NCBI GenBank assembly: GCA_013138865.1
Contig: WTBY01000007.1
Location: forward strand, 1 to 59,055
Direction: 5' to 3'
Source of the DNA: Helicobacteraceae bacterium
Lineage (GTDB): Bacteria; Campylobacterota; Campylobacteria; Campylobacterales; Sulfurimonadaceae
Length of the DNA: 59,055 nucleotides
How positions within the stretch are numbered: the stretch's first letter is position 1; each line of letters begins with the position of its first letter. Under the pieces are notes generated by a model that worked only from the letters and a program-made list of their open reading frames with translations, was not told the DNA's origin and ran no database searches. Both the position numbers and the translations under genes were made by a program. Shown in pieces: positions 51,612 through 59,055 of this stretch.

Positions 51612-53616
51612 TTATACAAGTTACAAATATAATCCAGATGAAATAAGTGAAAAAGATTTTTTAGAAAAATTTGTAATACGAAATGATATCTTTGAAGATA
51701 TCTTTGAAGATATAAAAAATGTTGATTTTAATGTGTCAAACCAGCACTATATAATAGTCGGACAAAGAGGACAAGGTAAAACTTCTCTTTTGAGAAGAGT
51801 AGCCATTGCTATAAAAGATGATAAAAAACTAGCTAAGTTTATGATACCTATAAAGTTTTCGGAAGAGCAGTATCAGATTCGTTCTTTATGTAGGTTTTTT
51901 GAAGTTATAGCAGAAGAGTTACAAGAAAATAGTAGTGAGATATTCCCAAATATTTTAGACGATATAGAAAGTCATATAGATGATGAAGATTATTATTTAA
52001 AATGTTTTGAGTATTTTGAAGATATGGTGCAAAGTCAAAATAAGAAACTAATTATATTGTCTGATAATATTGATGAACTGCTTGGGAAGCTAAAAGAAAC
52101 TGAACAAAGGCAACTAAGACAGATACTTATAACTTCTTCAACTATTAGGATTATTGGTGCATCTACAAAGATGATAGAACAACATTTTGATTATGCTAAG
52201 CCTTTTTATGAGTACTTTAAAATTTTAAAACTAGATGGTCTTGATTATGATGAAAGCATAAAATTTTTAAGGGTCATTGGAGATAAAGAACAAAATAAAA
52301 AGATAGAAAAAATTATCAAAAATTCTCCACAACGAATAGAAACACTAAGACAACTTACGGGTGGAGTGCCACGAACTTTAGTTATGCTATATGATATATT
52401 TATTAAAAATAATGAGACTGCTTTTGAAGACTTATTAAAAATACTTGATGATGTAACACTCTTGTATAAAGATAGAATGGATAATCTACCTGATATTTTA
52501 CAAGATATAGTACACAATATAGCTATGAATTGGGATGGAATAACCACAAAAGAGTTAGCAAAAAAAACGAGACTCGAGAGTAAGTCTGTATCATCACAAC
52601 TAAAACAACTTGAAAAGTACCATATTATAGAATTTGAAAGTATTGGTAAGAATAAGATATATAAGATAAAAGAGAGATTTTTCAATATTTGGTATCTAAT
52701 GAGGTTTGGTAGAAAAAAAGATAGAAATAGGGTGGAATGGTTAGTTAAATTTTTAACATCTTGGTATGATAAAGATGAACTTAATATAAAAGCAAAATCT
52801 TTTATAAACTCTATAAAAGATAGAACTTTAAATGAAAACTATGTGTATCATATGTGCGAGGGCTTAAGCTATGCAGGGCTTGACTTAGAGCTAGAGCACA
52901 CTATGAAAGAAAACACAAAAGAGTATTTTAGTAAAAAAAATTCAAGTTTAAAAGATGAATTAGCAAAGTCGGATATTGAAATATTAAAAGAAGCACTTAA
53001 CTTAAATGATAAGAAAAGAGTACTTGAGGCTATAAAATTACTAGAAGAATCACAAAAAAGTAGTCCTGCTATTATGTCTATTATGGCTTATTTATACCAT
53101 CAATTAAAAGAGTATGAAAAAGCAGAAGAGTATTATCTAAAAGCTATTGAAAGTGGAGATGGTGACGCTTTAAATAGTTTATCATGGTTCTATTTTGAAC
53201 AAACTAAAAATATAGATAAAGCAATAGAGTTAGTTAAACAAAGTTATAGGAATGAAAAAAGTTTTTATAATACATATATATTAGCAACTATGTTATTATG
53301 GAGTGAAGAGTTGGAAGAGAGTTATTCTAAGTTTATAGAGTGGCTAGAGTATGAGAATGCTTTGGAGTCTGAAAATGATATTATTTTATATTTAAATTTG
53401 CTTATATCTAAAGGACAACTATATAAAGCAAAAGAGTTTTTTGAGATTCCAAAATATCAACTCAAAGATAGGTATAAGCCTATATGGTATGCTTTGATGA
53501 CTTTGATGAAAAATGATTTTCCAAATGAGATAAAAAAGATGGGTAGTGAGTTGAAACAAAGTGTTAATGAAGTATTGGACGTAATTGAGTTATACAAAGA
53601 AAAGTATGCTATTTAA
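51598..53616 (+). CDS. P-loop ATPase with winged helix and TPR repeats, partner B
   Basis: A 672-aa STAND-like protein. Walker A is VGQRGQGKTS at 54-63; Walker B-like LIILSDNIDELLG at 151-163; an arginine-containing LTGGVPRTLVMLYDIF at 253-268 resembles a sensor-2/GxP segment. A winged helix follows at about 330-375 (TTKELAKKTRLESKSVSSQL), then FFNIWYLMRFGRKKDRNRV. From about 480 there are TPR-like repeats (IMAYLYHQLKEYEKAEEYYL, KAIESGDGDALNSLSWFYF). Such repeats usually bind a ligand or partner and control the ATPase. It is co-translated with partner A and convergent with glmS 17 nt away. Confidence 0.8.
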   Translation: MSQTNYTSYKYNPDEISEKDFLEKFVIRNDIFEDIFEDIKNVDFNVSNQHYIIVGQRGQGKTSLLRRVAIAIKDDKKLAKFMIPIKFSEEQYQIRSLCRFFEVIAEELQENSSEIFPNILDDIESHIDDEDYYLKCFEYFEDMVQSQNKKLIILSDNIDELLGKLKETEQRQLRQILITSSTIRIIGASTKMIEQHFDYAKPFYEYFKILKLDGLDYDESIKFLRVIGDKEQNKKIEKIIKNSPQRIETLRQLTGGVPRTLVMLYDIFIKNNETAFEDLLKILDDVTLLYKDRMDNLPDILQDIVHNIAMNWDGITTKELAKKTRLESKSVSSQLKQLEKYHIIEFESIGKNKIYKIKERFFNIWYLMRFGRKKDRNRVEWLVKFLTSWYDKDELNIKAKSFINSIKDRTLNENYVYHMCEGLSYAGLDLELEHTMKENTKEYFSKKNSSLKDELAKSDIEILKEALNLNDKKRVLEAIKLLEESQKSSPAIMSIMAYLYHQLKEYEKAEEYYLKAIESGDGDALNSLSWFYFEQTKNIDKAIELVKQSYRNEKSFYNTYILATMLLWSEELEESYSKFIEWLEYENALESENDIILYLNLLISKGQLYKAKEFFEIPKYQLKDRYKPIWYALMTLMKNDFPNEIKKMGSELKQSVNEVLDVIELYKEKYAI

Positions 53617-53633
53617 CGCTTAACTAAGTGCCG

Positions 53634-55448
53634 TTACTCTACAGTAACACTCTTAGCTAGGTTACGTGGCATATCTACATCGTTCCCTAGTCTGACCGCT
53701 ATCTCCATAGAGAGAAGCTGAACTACGATCATCATGTCAAAAAACTCTAACATATAGTGATCGCTCTGCTCAATTTTTATAAAGTCATCTGCTTTGTCAT
53801 ATTCGCGTGAGCTTATAGCACAAATAGTGGAGTCTCTTGCACTTAACTCTTCTACATTACTTTTTGTCTTTTCATATAGTCTGTTTGTAGGAAGTAGGGC
53901 GATCGTAAAAAGCTCTGGGTCAGCTAATGCGATCGGACCATGTTTCATTTCACCTGATGGATAACCCTCAGCATGTAAGTATGTGATCTCTTTTAATTTA
54001 AGAGCACCCTCTAGTGCTAATGGAAAAAATACATCACGACCTATAAAGAAGAAACCATGACCATGTAAGTAACGTTTTGAGAGACGTTTTAGTTTTTCGT
54101 GTAGTTCATCTTTAACAACTAAAGTTGCTGGAACTTTCAGTAGTGTCTTGATCTGTTTTGATAGCTCTTCTTTTGAAATACTATTACGTTGTTGTGCATT
54201 TAGAAGTGCTAACATCCATAAAACAACCATCTGTGTAGCAAAAGCTTTAGTTGAAGCAACACTTTTTTCTATTCCTGCGCGTGTCAAAATAGAAGCATCA
54301 GCTAAACGCACCATTGATGAGTTGTCAACATTACAGATAACTAAAGTTTTTAGTCCTGCTGCTTTTGCCATTTTAAGAGTCTCTAGTGTGTCAGCAGTTT
54401 CACCACTTTGTGAAATAACAACAAAAAGAGTGTCTTTTAGAAGTAGTGGTTCTTTATAACGAAACTCACTTGCGATCTCAACAGAAGTTCTAACTTTTGC
54501 GTAACGCTCAAATAGGTAAGAAGAGGCTAGTGCAGAGTGGTAAGATGTTCCACAAGCACATATTTTGATCTCATTTATGTCATCAAAAAAGGTATCTGCT
54601 AACTCTTCAAAAACTACTTTTTCATTTTTTATGCGTCCACGAAGTGTATCTGCTACAACATCATGCTGTTCATAAATCTCTTTTTCCATAAAGAAAGAGA
54701 AACCCTCTTTTTGAGCTGAGAGTTTATTAGTTGGAAGTGATGAGAGAGAAACATCTTTTTTATGATGGTCTTTGTTATAAAGAGTAATAGCATCACTATC
54801 AACATAGCCATAGTCACCATCATTTAAGTAGTTAACACCTTCACAATGACCGATAAGTGGAGCGTCAGAAGATGCAAAAAACTTTTCACCATTTTCATTT
54901 GCTCCTACGATCATAGGAGATCCATATTTTGCAAAAAATATTTTAGAGTTTTCACCTTTTGTAATTAGTAACAGCGCATAAGCACCTTCAAGTTCTGTAA
55001 GTGTTGCTTTAAAAGCTTCAAAAGGATCTTTTATAGTTTTCAGTTTTTTCTCATAAAGGTGTACGATCACTTCTGTATCTGTTTGAGATATAAAAGTAAC
55101 ACCATCTTCTTGAAGCTCTTTTTTTATCTCTTGGTAGTTCTCTATAATTCCATTATGAACTATATAAGTCTGTACCCCAACATGAGGATGTGCATTAAGT
55201 TCTGTTGGCTTTCCATGTGTTGCCCAACGTGTATGACCAATTCCCATAGAAAAAGATGATGTTTCAAAATCTTTAGCTTTAGCTTCTAAATTTACTAGTT
55301 TTCCAGTTGCTTTAAAAAGTGAAAAGTTTTCATTTTCTAAAACAGCTATGCCTGCTGAATCATAACCTCTATATTCTAACTCTTTTAAACCATCTATTAA
55401 AATATTTTTTACGTTTTTACTTCCTAAATAACCTACTATTCCGCACAT
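53634..55448 (-). CDS. glmS: Glutamine-fructose-6-phosphate aminotransferase
   Basis: Makes glucosamine-6-phosphate for peptidoglycan and LPS. The 604-aa protein starts MCGIVGYLG, with the N-terminal catalytic cysteine C2 of the Ntn glutaminase; the glutaminase domain runs to about 235, followed by two SIS domains (VISQSGETADTLETLKMAKA; HGFFFIGRDVFFPLALEGAL) and the terminal MPRNLAKSVTVE. Divergent from mrp. Confidence 0.97.
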   Translation of the reverse strand: MCGIVGYLGSKNVKNILIDGLKELEYRGYDSAGIAVLENENFSLFKATGKLVNLEAKAKDFETSSFSMGIGHTRWATHGKPTELNAHPHVGVQTYIVHNGIIENYQEIKKELQEDGVTFISQTDTEVIVHLYEKKLKTIKDPFEAFKATLTELEGAYALLLITKGENSKIFFAKYGSPMIVGANENGEKFFASSDAPLIGHCEGVNYLNDGDYGYVDSDAITLYNKDHHKKDVSLSSLPTNKLSAQKEGFSFFMEKEIYEQHDVVADTLRGRIKNEKVVFEELADTFFDDINEIKICACGTSYHSALASSYLFERYAKVRTSVEIASEFRYKEPLLLKDTLFVVISQSGETADTLETLKMAKAAGLKTLVICNVDNSSMVRLADASILTRAGIEKSVASTKAFATQMVVLWMLALLNAQQRNSISKEELSKQIKTLLKVPATLVVKDELHEKLKRLSKRYLHGHGFFFIGRDVFFPLALEGALKLKEITYLHAEGYPSGEMKHGPIALADPELFTIALLPTNRLYEKTKSNVEELSARDSTICAISSREYDKADDFIKIEQSDHYMLEFFDMMIVVQLLSMEIAVRLGNDVDMPRNLAKSVTVE

Positions 55449-55567
55449 ATGAACTACTTTCTAATTTGTTTAACTTGTATTTTAGCAACTATACTCTTAC
55501 TTTGATGTAAATGTAAGTCTTATATAGTAGAATTTGCTAAATTTAATTAATACGGAGATATATTATT

Positions 55568-56722
55568 ATGAATGAAAACAGTATTAAAGAAGCTCTTTCT
55601 AACGTAATCTATCCAGGTTTCACAAAAGACATTGTGACATTTGGATTTGTTAAAGAGATAAATATTGATGCAGATAAAGCGCTTGTTCACATTGACATAA
55701 GCTCATCAGCACCAGAAGTAAAAGCACAAATTAATGATGACGCCGTAGCTGAGTTGAAAAAAGCTGGTTTTAGTAGTGTTGAGTTAAATATTACTTCACC
55801 ACAAATGCCTAAAGAGAGTTCATCTAAAGGTAAAAACCTAGCACCAGGAATTAAAAACTTTGTTATGGTTAGTTCTGGTAAAGGTGGAGTTGGTAAATCA
55901 ACAACATCAGTGAACTTAGCGATCGCACTTGCAATGCAAGGTAAGAAAGTTGGTCTACTAGACGCAGATATTTATGGTCCAAACATACCTCGTATGATGG
56001 GTTTAGAGGGTGTTAAGCCAGATATCGATGGTCAGCAAGTTATTCCTCTTAAAGCTTATGGCGTTGAGATGATGTCTATGGGTTCACTTATGGAACCAGG
56101 TCAGTCTCTAATTTGGCGTGGATCTATGATCATGAAAGCGATCGAGCAATTCTTACGTGATATTCAATGGGGTGAGCTAGACTGTTTAGTTATCGATATG
56201 CCTCCAGGAACTGGTGATGCTCAACTTACTTTAGCTCAGAGTGTTCCTGTAACTGTAGGTATTACTGTTACAACTCCACAAACTGTTGCTCTTGATGATT
56301 CAAGAAGAAGTTTAGATATGTTTAAAAAACTTAACATTCCTATCGCTGGTATTATTGAGAACATGAGTGGTTTTATTGCTCCAGATACTGGTAAAGAGTA
56401 CGATATTTTTGGAAAAGGTACAACTCAACCAATGGCTGATGAGTTTAACACTAAAATAATGGCAGAGATGCCTATTGAACCTGCTATTCGTGAAGGTGGT
56501 GACTCAGGTCAACCGATCGTTTACGCAAAATCTGATAGTGAATCTGCTAAGCGTTATATGGCAGCTGCTGAAGATTTATGGGCTACGATCGAGAAAATCA
56601 ATGAAGAGGGTGGAGTTGATAATGAAGCAATTCAACCAACTACTGCTCCAGGTCAGTCGGCTTGTTCAACGCCAGCACCTAAGCAACAAGCACCTCAAGG
56701 TGGTGGTTGTGGCTGTAGCTAA
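55568..56722 (+). CDS. mrp: Mrp/ApbC-type iron-sulfur cluster carrier ATPase
   Basis: A 384-aa carrier of 4Fe-4S clusters. An N-terminal MIP18/DUF59 domain (residues 1-80) precedes the ParA-like ATPase domain with SSGKGGVGKSTTSVNLAIAL near 102-121, DADIYGPNIPRMMG, IDMPPGTGDAQLT and GIIENMSG. Instead of the usual C-x-x-C it ends with a cysteine-rich tail (SACSTPAP; GGGCGCS), which may hold the cluster. A strong hairpin follows the stop. Confidence 0.92.
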   Translation: MNENSIKEALSNVIYPGFTKDIVTFGFVKEINIDADKALVHIDISSSAPEVKAQINDDAVAELKKAGFSSVELNITSPQMPKESSSKGKNLAPGIKNFVMVSSGKGGVGKSTTSVNLAIALAMQGKKVGLLDADIYGPNIPRMMGLEGVKPDIDGQQVIPLKAYGVEMMSMGSLMEPGQSLIWRGSMIMKAIEQFLRDIQWGELDCLVIDMPPGTGDAQLTLAQSVPVTVGITVTTPQTVALDDSRRSLDMFKKLNIPIAGIIENMSGFIAPDTGKEYDIFGKGTTQPMADEFNTKIMAEMPIEPAIREGGDSGQPIVYAKSDSESAKRYMAAAEDLWATIEKINEEGGVDNEAIQPTTAPGQSACSTPAPKQQAPQGGGCGCS

Positions 56723-56732
56723 CACTCACTTT

Positions 56733-56760
56733 TAACAAATACCAATTTTGGTATTTGTTA
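56733..56760 (+). terminator. Hairpin downstream of mrp
   Basis: TAACAAATACCAA (56733-56745) and TTGGTATTTGTTA (56748-56760) form a perfect 13-bp stem with a 2-nt centre, 11 nt after the mrp stop. The following CTTCACTT is only weakly U-rich. Confidence 0.55.
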
Positions 56761-57045
56761 CTTCACTTAGCTAGCGAATATCTAAAGTGAACTATAATGT
56801 TTAAATCTAATTTTCTCACAAATAATATCTAATAACTTTTTTTAATTTGCATAATCAACCTTTCAGTTAAGAATAATATTCTATTCTCTTATATAGTAAT
56901 TTATTTTTATCACTTTAAGTTATTTTAGATGTTCTTTGATGTACTAAAATAGGGTTTAATTACGCTATAGTATTTGTTGAATAAATTGCTATATGAAAAG
57001 TTTATATTTCAGCTTATTGAATAAAATTATAAATATAGAGGTATT
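56761..57045. other. AT-rich spacer before the potassium-channel gene
   Basis: Counted from the mrp stop the gap is 323 nt. No gene is supported here. It contains an imperfect inverted repeat near its start (TTCACTTAG with CTAAAGTGAA, 56762-56790) and the blocks shared with 42121-42270. Confidence 0.6.
56923..56986 (+). repeat. Copy 2 of the 64-bp element upstream of accessory genes
   Basis: About 51 of 64 positions agree with 42207-42270, with identical spacing between the TTTTAGATGTTCT and CTATAGTATTYGTTGAATAAAT blocks. It ends 59 nt before the channel gene start. The genes that follow the two copies are unrelated, so the similarity is confined to upstream DNA. Confidence 0.6.
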
Positions 57046-57411
57046 ATGATAACTTTTTTTATGAATATATTGAAGCTACTACAAGCTATTGTAAGTGGAA
57101 TTAAAAATGATCAAGACTTTAGAATTTTATTTTTTTTATTGACATCGTTATTGGTTGGTTCAACTCTTTTTTACTCTCAAATTGAAGGCTGGAGCAAAAT
57201 TGATGCCTTGTATTTTTCAGTCATGACAATGTCGACAATAGGTTATGGTGATTTAGTACCAACAACTGATATTTCAAAGATATTTACAATAATATTTACC
57301 TTTTTAAGTGTTGGTATTTTTGTTTCAATAAATACGAAAATAGTTTTAATTACTTTAAATAAAAAGAAAAAAAAATTGTTAGATCATAAGACTAAAAAAG
57401 AGCATGAATAA
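57046..57411 (+). CDS. Two-TM potassium channel subunit
   Basis: A 121-aa protein with a first membrane helix near 27-44 (ILFFLLTSLLVGSTLFY), pore helix and K+ filter TIGYGD at 64-69 (SVMTMSTIGYGDLVPTTD), and a second helix near 77-97 (FTIIFTFLSVGIFVSI), ending in a lysine-rich tail. It lacks an RCK or other regulatory domain, so four copies would form a minimal channel. AT-rich codons and the repeated upstream element suggest acquisition. Confidence 0.85.
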   Translation: MITFFMNILKLLQAIVSGIKNDQDFRILFFLLTSLLVGSTLFYSQIEGWSKIDALYFSVMTMSTIGYGDLVPTTDISKIFTIIFTFLSVGIFVSINTKIVLITLNKKKKKLLDHKTKKEHE

Positions 57412-57522
57412 CTTTACAGTAAGGATATAACAAATATAAAGAGACGTATACTTTGCCATGCTGGAAAATTATCACGCACGAGAACCATTGTATGAATAGC
57501 ACTAAACTAAAGGGGAAATATT

Positions 57523-58134
57523 ATGAAACAAATAAATTTTAATAATAAGTTAATTACACCATCTAAAATAATATGTATTGGTAGAAATTATGTTGAACAT
57601 ATTAAAGAGTTGAATAATGAAACTCCAGATAGTATGGTAGTATTTAATAAACCAAATTCAGCACTATCTGCTGAATTGTATTTCATCAATGAGAATACAA
57701 GGTTTGAAGGTGAAATTTGTTTTTTAATAAAAAACAAACAAATTCAAGGTGTTGGATTTGGATTAGATTTAACTGATGCCAAAATACAAAATAAAATGAA
57801 AGCAAAAGGTTTACCATGGGAAAGAGCAAAATCTTTTGATAAAAGTGCTGTCTTAAGTAATTTTGTTACATTTGATGGAAATTTAGAAGATATTAAAATG
57901 GAACTATTTTTAAATGATAAGCTTATTCAAGAAGCAACATATGATTTAATGATATATAAACCAAGTGAAATGTTAAATGAAATAAATTCATTTATGAGTT
58001 TAGAAGATGGCGATATTATTATGAGTGGTACACCAAAAGGTGTGGGATATTATAAAATAAATGATATCTTTATTGCTAAAATTTACAATAAAGAGAAGTT
58101 AATACTTGAAACTAACTGGCAAGTAAAAAGCTGA
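57523..58134 (+). CDS. Fumarylacetoacetate hydrolase-family protein
   Basis: A 203-aa single-domain FAH protein: KIICIGRNYVEHIKELN, the metal ligands in FEGEICFLI (E-x-E), ERAKSFDKSAVLSNF and IMSGTPKGVGYYKIND. Members are hydrolases, decarboxylases or isomerases acting on beta-diketo or oxaloacetate-like acids (the YcgM/FAHD1 group). Substrate cannot be told. AAAGGGG lies upstream of its ATG. Its AT-rich codon usage matches the channel gene. Confidence 0.88.
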   Translation: MKQINFNNKLITPSKIICIGRNYVEHIKELNNETPDSMVVFNKPNSALSAELYFINENTRFEGEICFLIKNKQIQGVGFGLDLTDAKIQNKMKAKGLPWERAKSFDKSAVLSNFVTFDGNLEDIKMELFLNDKLIQEATYDLMIYKPSEMLNEINSFMSLEDGDIIMSGTPKGVGYYKINDIFIAKIYNKEKLILETNWQVKS

Positions 58135-58309
58135 TACAGCAAATTTACAAGATATTAAATTACCGTGCACCTCACTTCAGGTATTCTACATCATATTTTT
58201 AGAAAAAGTAAACATGTGAAATTATAAAATTAGGCTAAATTTAAATCAACTCCTACTTATTAACTTCTATTAGAGTACTTATTTTAATCTCTCTTAAATT
58301 TAAACCCTA

Positions 58310-58315
58310 TATAAT
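58310..58315 (+). promoter_or_regulatory. -10 placed for a leaderless transcript
   Basis: A TATAAT ends 5 nt before the ATG at 58321. Normal start-site spacing would put +1 on or within two bases of the ATG. No ribosome site lies upstream (ACCCTATATAATGCCAT). Confidence 0.4.
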
Positions 58316-58320
58316 GCCAT

Positions 58321-58533
58321 ATGGCAAAAAAGAAAACAATAATAAACGTCTCATCGCAAAAACTATCATTCATAATAGATGATATGGAGTACAAACTAAT
58401 ATCGTTTGATCCAAATAAAATGTGTGTAGATGTAAACATTCATGAAGTAGGGCAGAAGGTTAAAAAAGATCAAATACCTTTTGCACATATACCTAAAGAT
58501 CTCAAAAAATTATTAAAACCATTTAAAGGCTAA
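58321..58533 (+). CDS. Small basic protein, unknown
   Basis: A 70-aa lysine-rich protein (MAKKKTIINVSSQKLSFIID; KLLKPFKG at the end) with a beta-strand start. It lacks a recognisable ribosome site and has a -10 immediately upstream, so translation from a leaderless mRNA is possible. The acidic 87-aa gene follows 2 nt later. Not recognised; the basic/acidic pairing hints at complex formation. Confidence 0.6.
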   Translation: MAKKKTIINVSSQKLSFIIDDMEYKLISFDPNKMCVDVNIHEVGQKVKKDQIPFAHIPKDLKKLLKPFKG

Positions 58534-58535
58534 AA

Positions 58536-58799
58536 ATGAGCAAGCAAGAAGAGTTAAAAGAGTTACTAATAGAAGATGTTATTCCCGACATAGAGGATTA
58601 CATGGACGAGCTTTTTAAGCTTATAGCAGATAAAAAAGCAACAGATGATGACACAGCAGAGTTAGAAGAGATGCGTGATCTAAAGTCAGAGTTGAAAACA
58701 ATGCTAGAAGATTTAGAAAATAATGAAATTGAAGACGAAGAGTGTATTGAAATTATTACTGAACTTCATGCAATGATGAAAGAAGATGAAGAAGAGTAG
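58536..58799 (+). CDS. Small acidic helical protein, unknown
   Basis: An 87-aa, strongly acidic and predicted fully helical protein (ELLIEDVIPDIEDYMDELFK; DLKSELKTMLEDLENNEIED). AAAGG precedes the ATG 6 nt upstream. It is the second gene of a two-gene unit with the basic 70-aa protein. No family recognised. Confidence 0.65.
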   Translation: MSKQEELKELLIEDVIPDIEDYMDELFKLIADKKATDDDTAELEEMRDLKSELKTMLEDLENNEIEDEECIEIITELHAMMKEDEEE

Positions 58800-58818
58800 T
58801 TAAACGGCTCTCTATCTA

Positions 58819-59055
58819 GGAGCGTCAAAAATCTGTGTCAATTGGGTAAAATAAATATCCAAAGAAACACAGATGAAGATAGAAATAGATAGCAATTCTT
58901 TAAAAGAGATGCTCTAAACTTGAGGTTTTAGAGAGCGTAAAATAAACTGTGTAAACCCACCTTATATATCTAAACTACCTAGTATATTTTGACATAATTT
59001 CACTAAAAAATATACTAAGTTGAGGAAATATCTCATACCAATTTCTAATACTGTT
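58819..59055 (+). mobile_element. IS256-like debris
   Basis: GGAGCGTCAAAAATCTGTGT (58819-58838) resembles a terminal repeat of mutator-type (IS256) elements. It is followed at 58873 by MKIEIDSNSLKEML and a stop, like the opening of their transposases. A second, similar terminus GAGAGCGTAAAATAAACTGT lies at 58931-58950 in the same orientation, with an 11-bp inverted pair TAGTATATTTT/AAAATATACTA at 58980-59017 beyond. No intact transposase is in the window. The assignment rests on terminus and N-terminus style. Confidence 0.4.

Noticed and set aside
52245-52685. 146-aa minus-strand frame inside the second ATPase gene
   Set aside because: Serine/leucine-rich shadow of an AT-rich gene; the plus-strand gene has clear Walker and TPR motifs.
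57411-57522. Possible integron attC site between the channel and FAH genes (TAACAAA, later CACGCACGAG)
   Set aside because: No GTTRRRY/RYYYAAC core pair and no convincing stem; no integrase in the window.
1-59055. tRNA, rRNA or CRISPR loci
   Set aside because: I looked through the gaps for CCA-ended cloverleafs with TTCGA loops, rRNA stretches and regularly spaced repeats and found none. A tRNA scan would confirm.

Overview
The window comes from the chromosome of a low-GC Campylobacterota bacterium, most likely Sulfurimonas or a close relative. This rests on gene order and protein style; no rRNA gene is present to confirm it. Two long blocks match the gene order I remember from Campylobacter jejuni: tatD-lytic transglycosylase-rlpA-kdsC-lptC-lptA-engB-membrane protein-mrdA (10.4-18.6 kb) and mobB-fbp-small Cys protein-metG (32.3-36.4 kb). 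Most of the window is dense core genome, with ATG/GTG/TTG starts and frequent 1-20 nt overlaps. I see no tRNA, rRNA or CRISPR array.

Layout. 0-2.6 kb is a decayed accessory edge: one end of an IS3-like element abutting a HEPN-like gene, a MntA-type nucleotidyltransferase whose HepT partner is reduced to 27 codons, recR, and a DUF4160/DUF2442 pair under a palindromic promoter. 2.7-7.5 kb: mltA, leuD-leuB, a TPR-like and a CiaD-like gene, purU, trmL. 7.5-10.3 kb: an S24 (CI/LexA-type) regulator with repeated TTGTCA half-sites, a lipoprotein NlpC/P60 hydrolase, and a DUF6166-HTH protein. 10.4-18.6 kb is an envelope operon: peptidoglycan and LPS export genes with hisB and an N-acetylglutamate synthase-like gene embedded. 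18.8-25.7 kb: ybeY-pdxA-pdxJ, adk-aspS, truD-psd. 25.8-32.2 kb: an unknown 506-aa protein, then a STAS / NIT-domain chemoreceptor / receiver-PP2C-kinase module that looks like a partner switch. 32.3-42.0 kb: mobB, fbp, metG, a MurF-N-like protein, a ChaA-type antiporter, a Tat-exported TRAP binding protein, a VanY-like peptidase and a DUF4015 protein.

42.0-44.3 kb is a small island: an HD-domain protein, a wrecked REP-type transposase between inverted repeats, and a ParE-type toxin-antitoxin pair. A second, diverged copy of the DUF4015 C-terminal tail lies at its far end, suggesting insertion at that gene's 3' end. 44.4-50.3 kb: nhaA, coaX, short hisG, a diguanylate cyclase, two methyltransferases and a NaChBac-type channel with a calcium-channel-like filter. 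50.3-53.6 kb holds the best candidate for an undescribed system: two overlapping P-loop ATPase genes driven by a consensus sigma70 promoter (TTGACA-17-TATAAT) enclosed by a perfect 19-bp inverted repeat. 53.6-56.7 kb: glmS and mrp. 56.7-59 kb is accessory again: a two-TM potassium channel preceded by a repeat also found before the 42 kb island gene, a fumarylacetoacetase-family protein, two small acidic/basic proteins, and IS256-like debris.

A window-wide signal is the excess of CGATCG (about 40-45 copies by eye, about 5 expected from base composition), absent from the regions judged accessory on other grounds.
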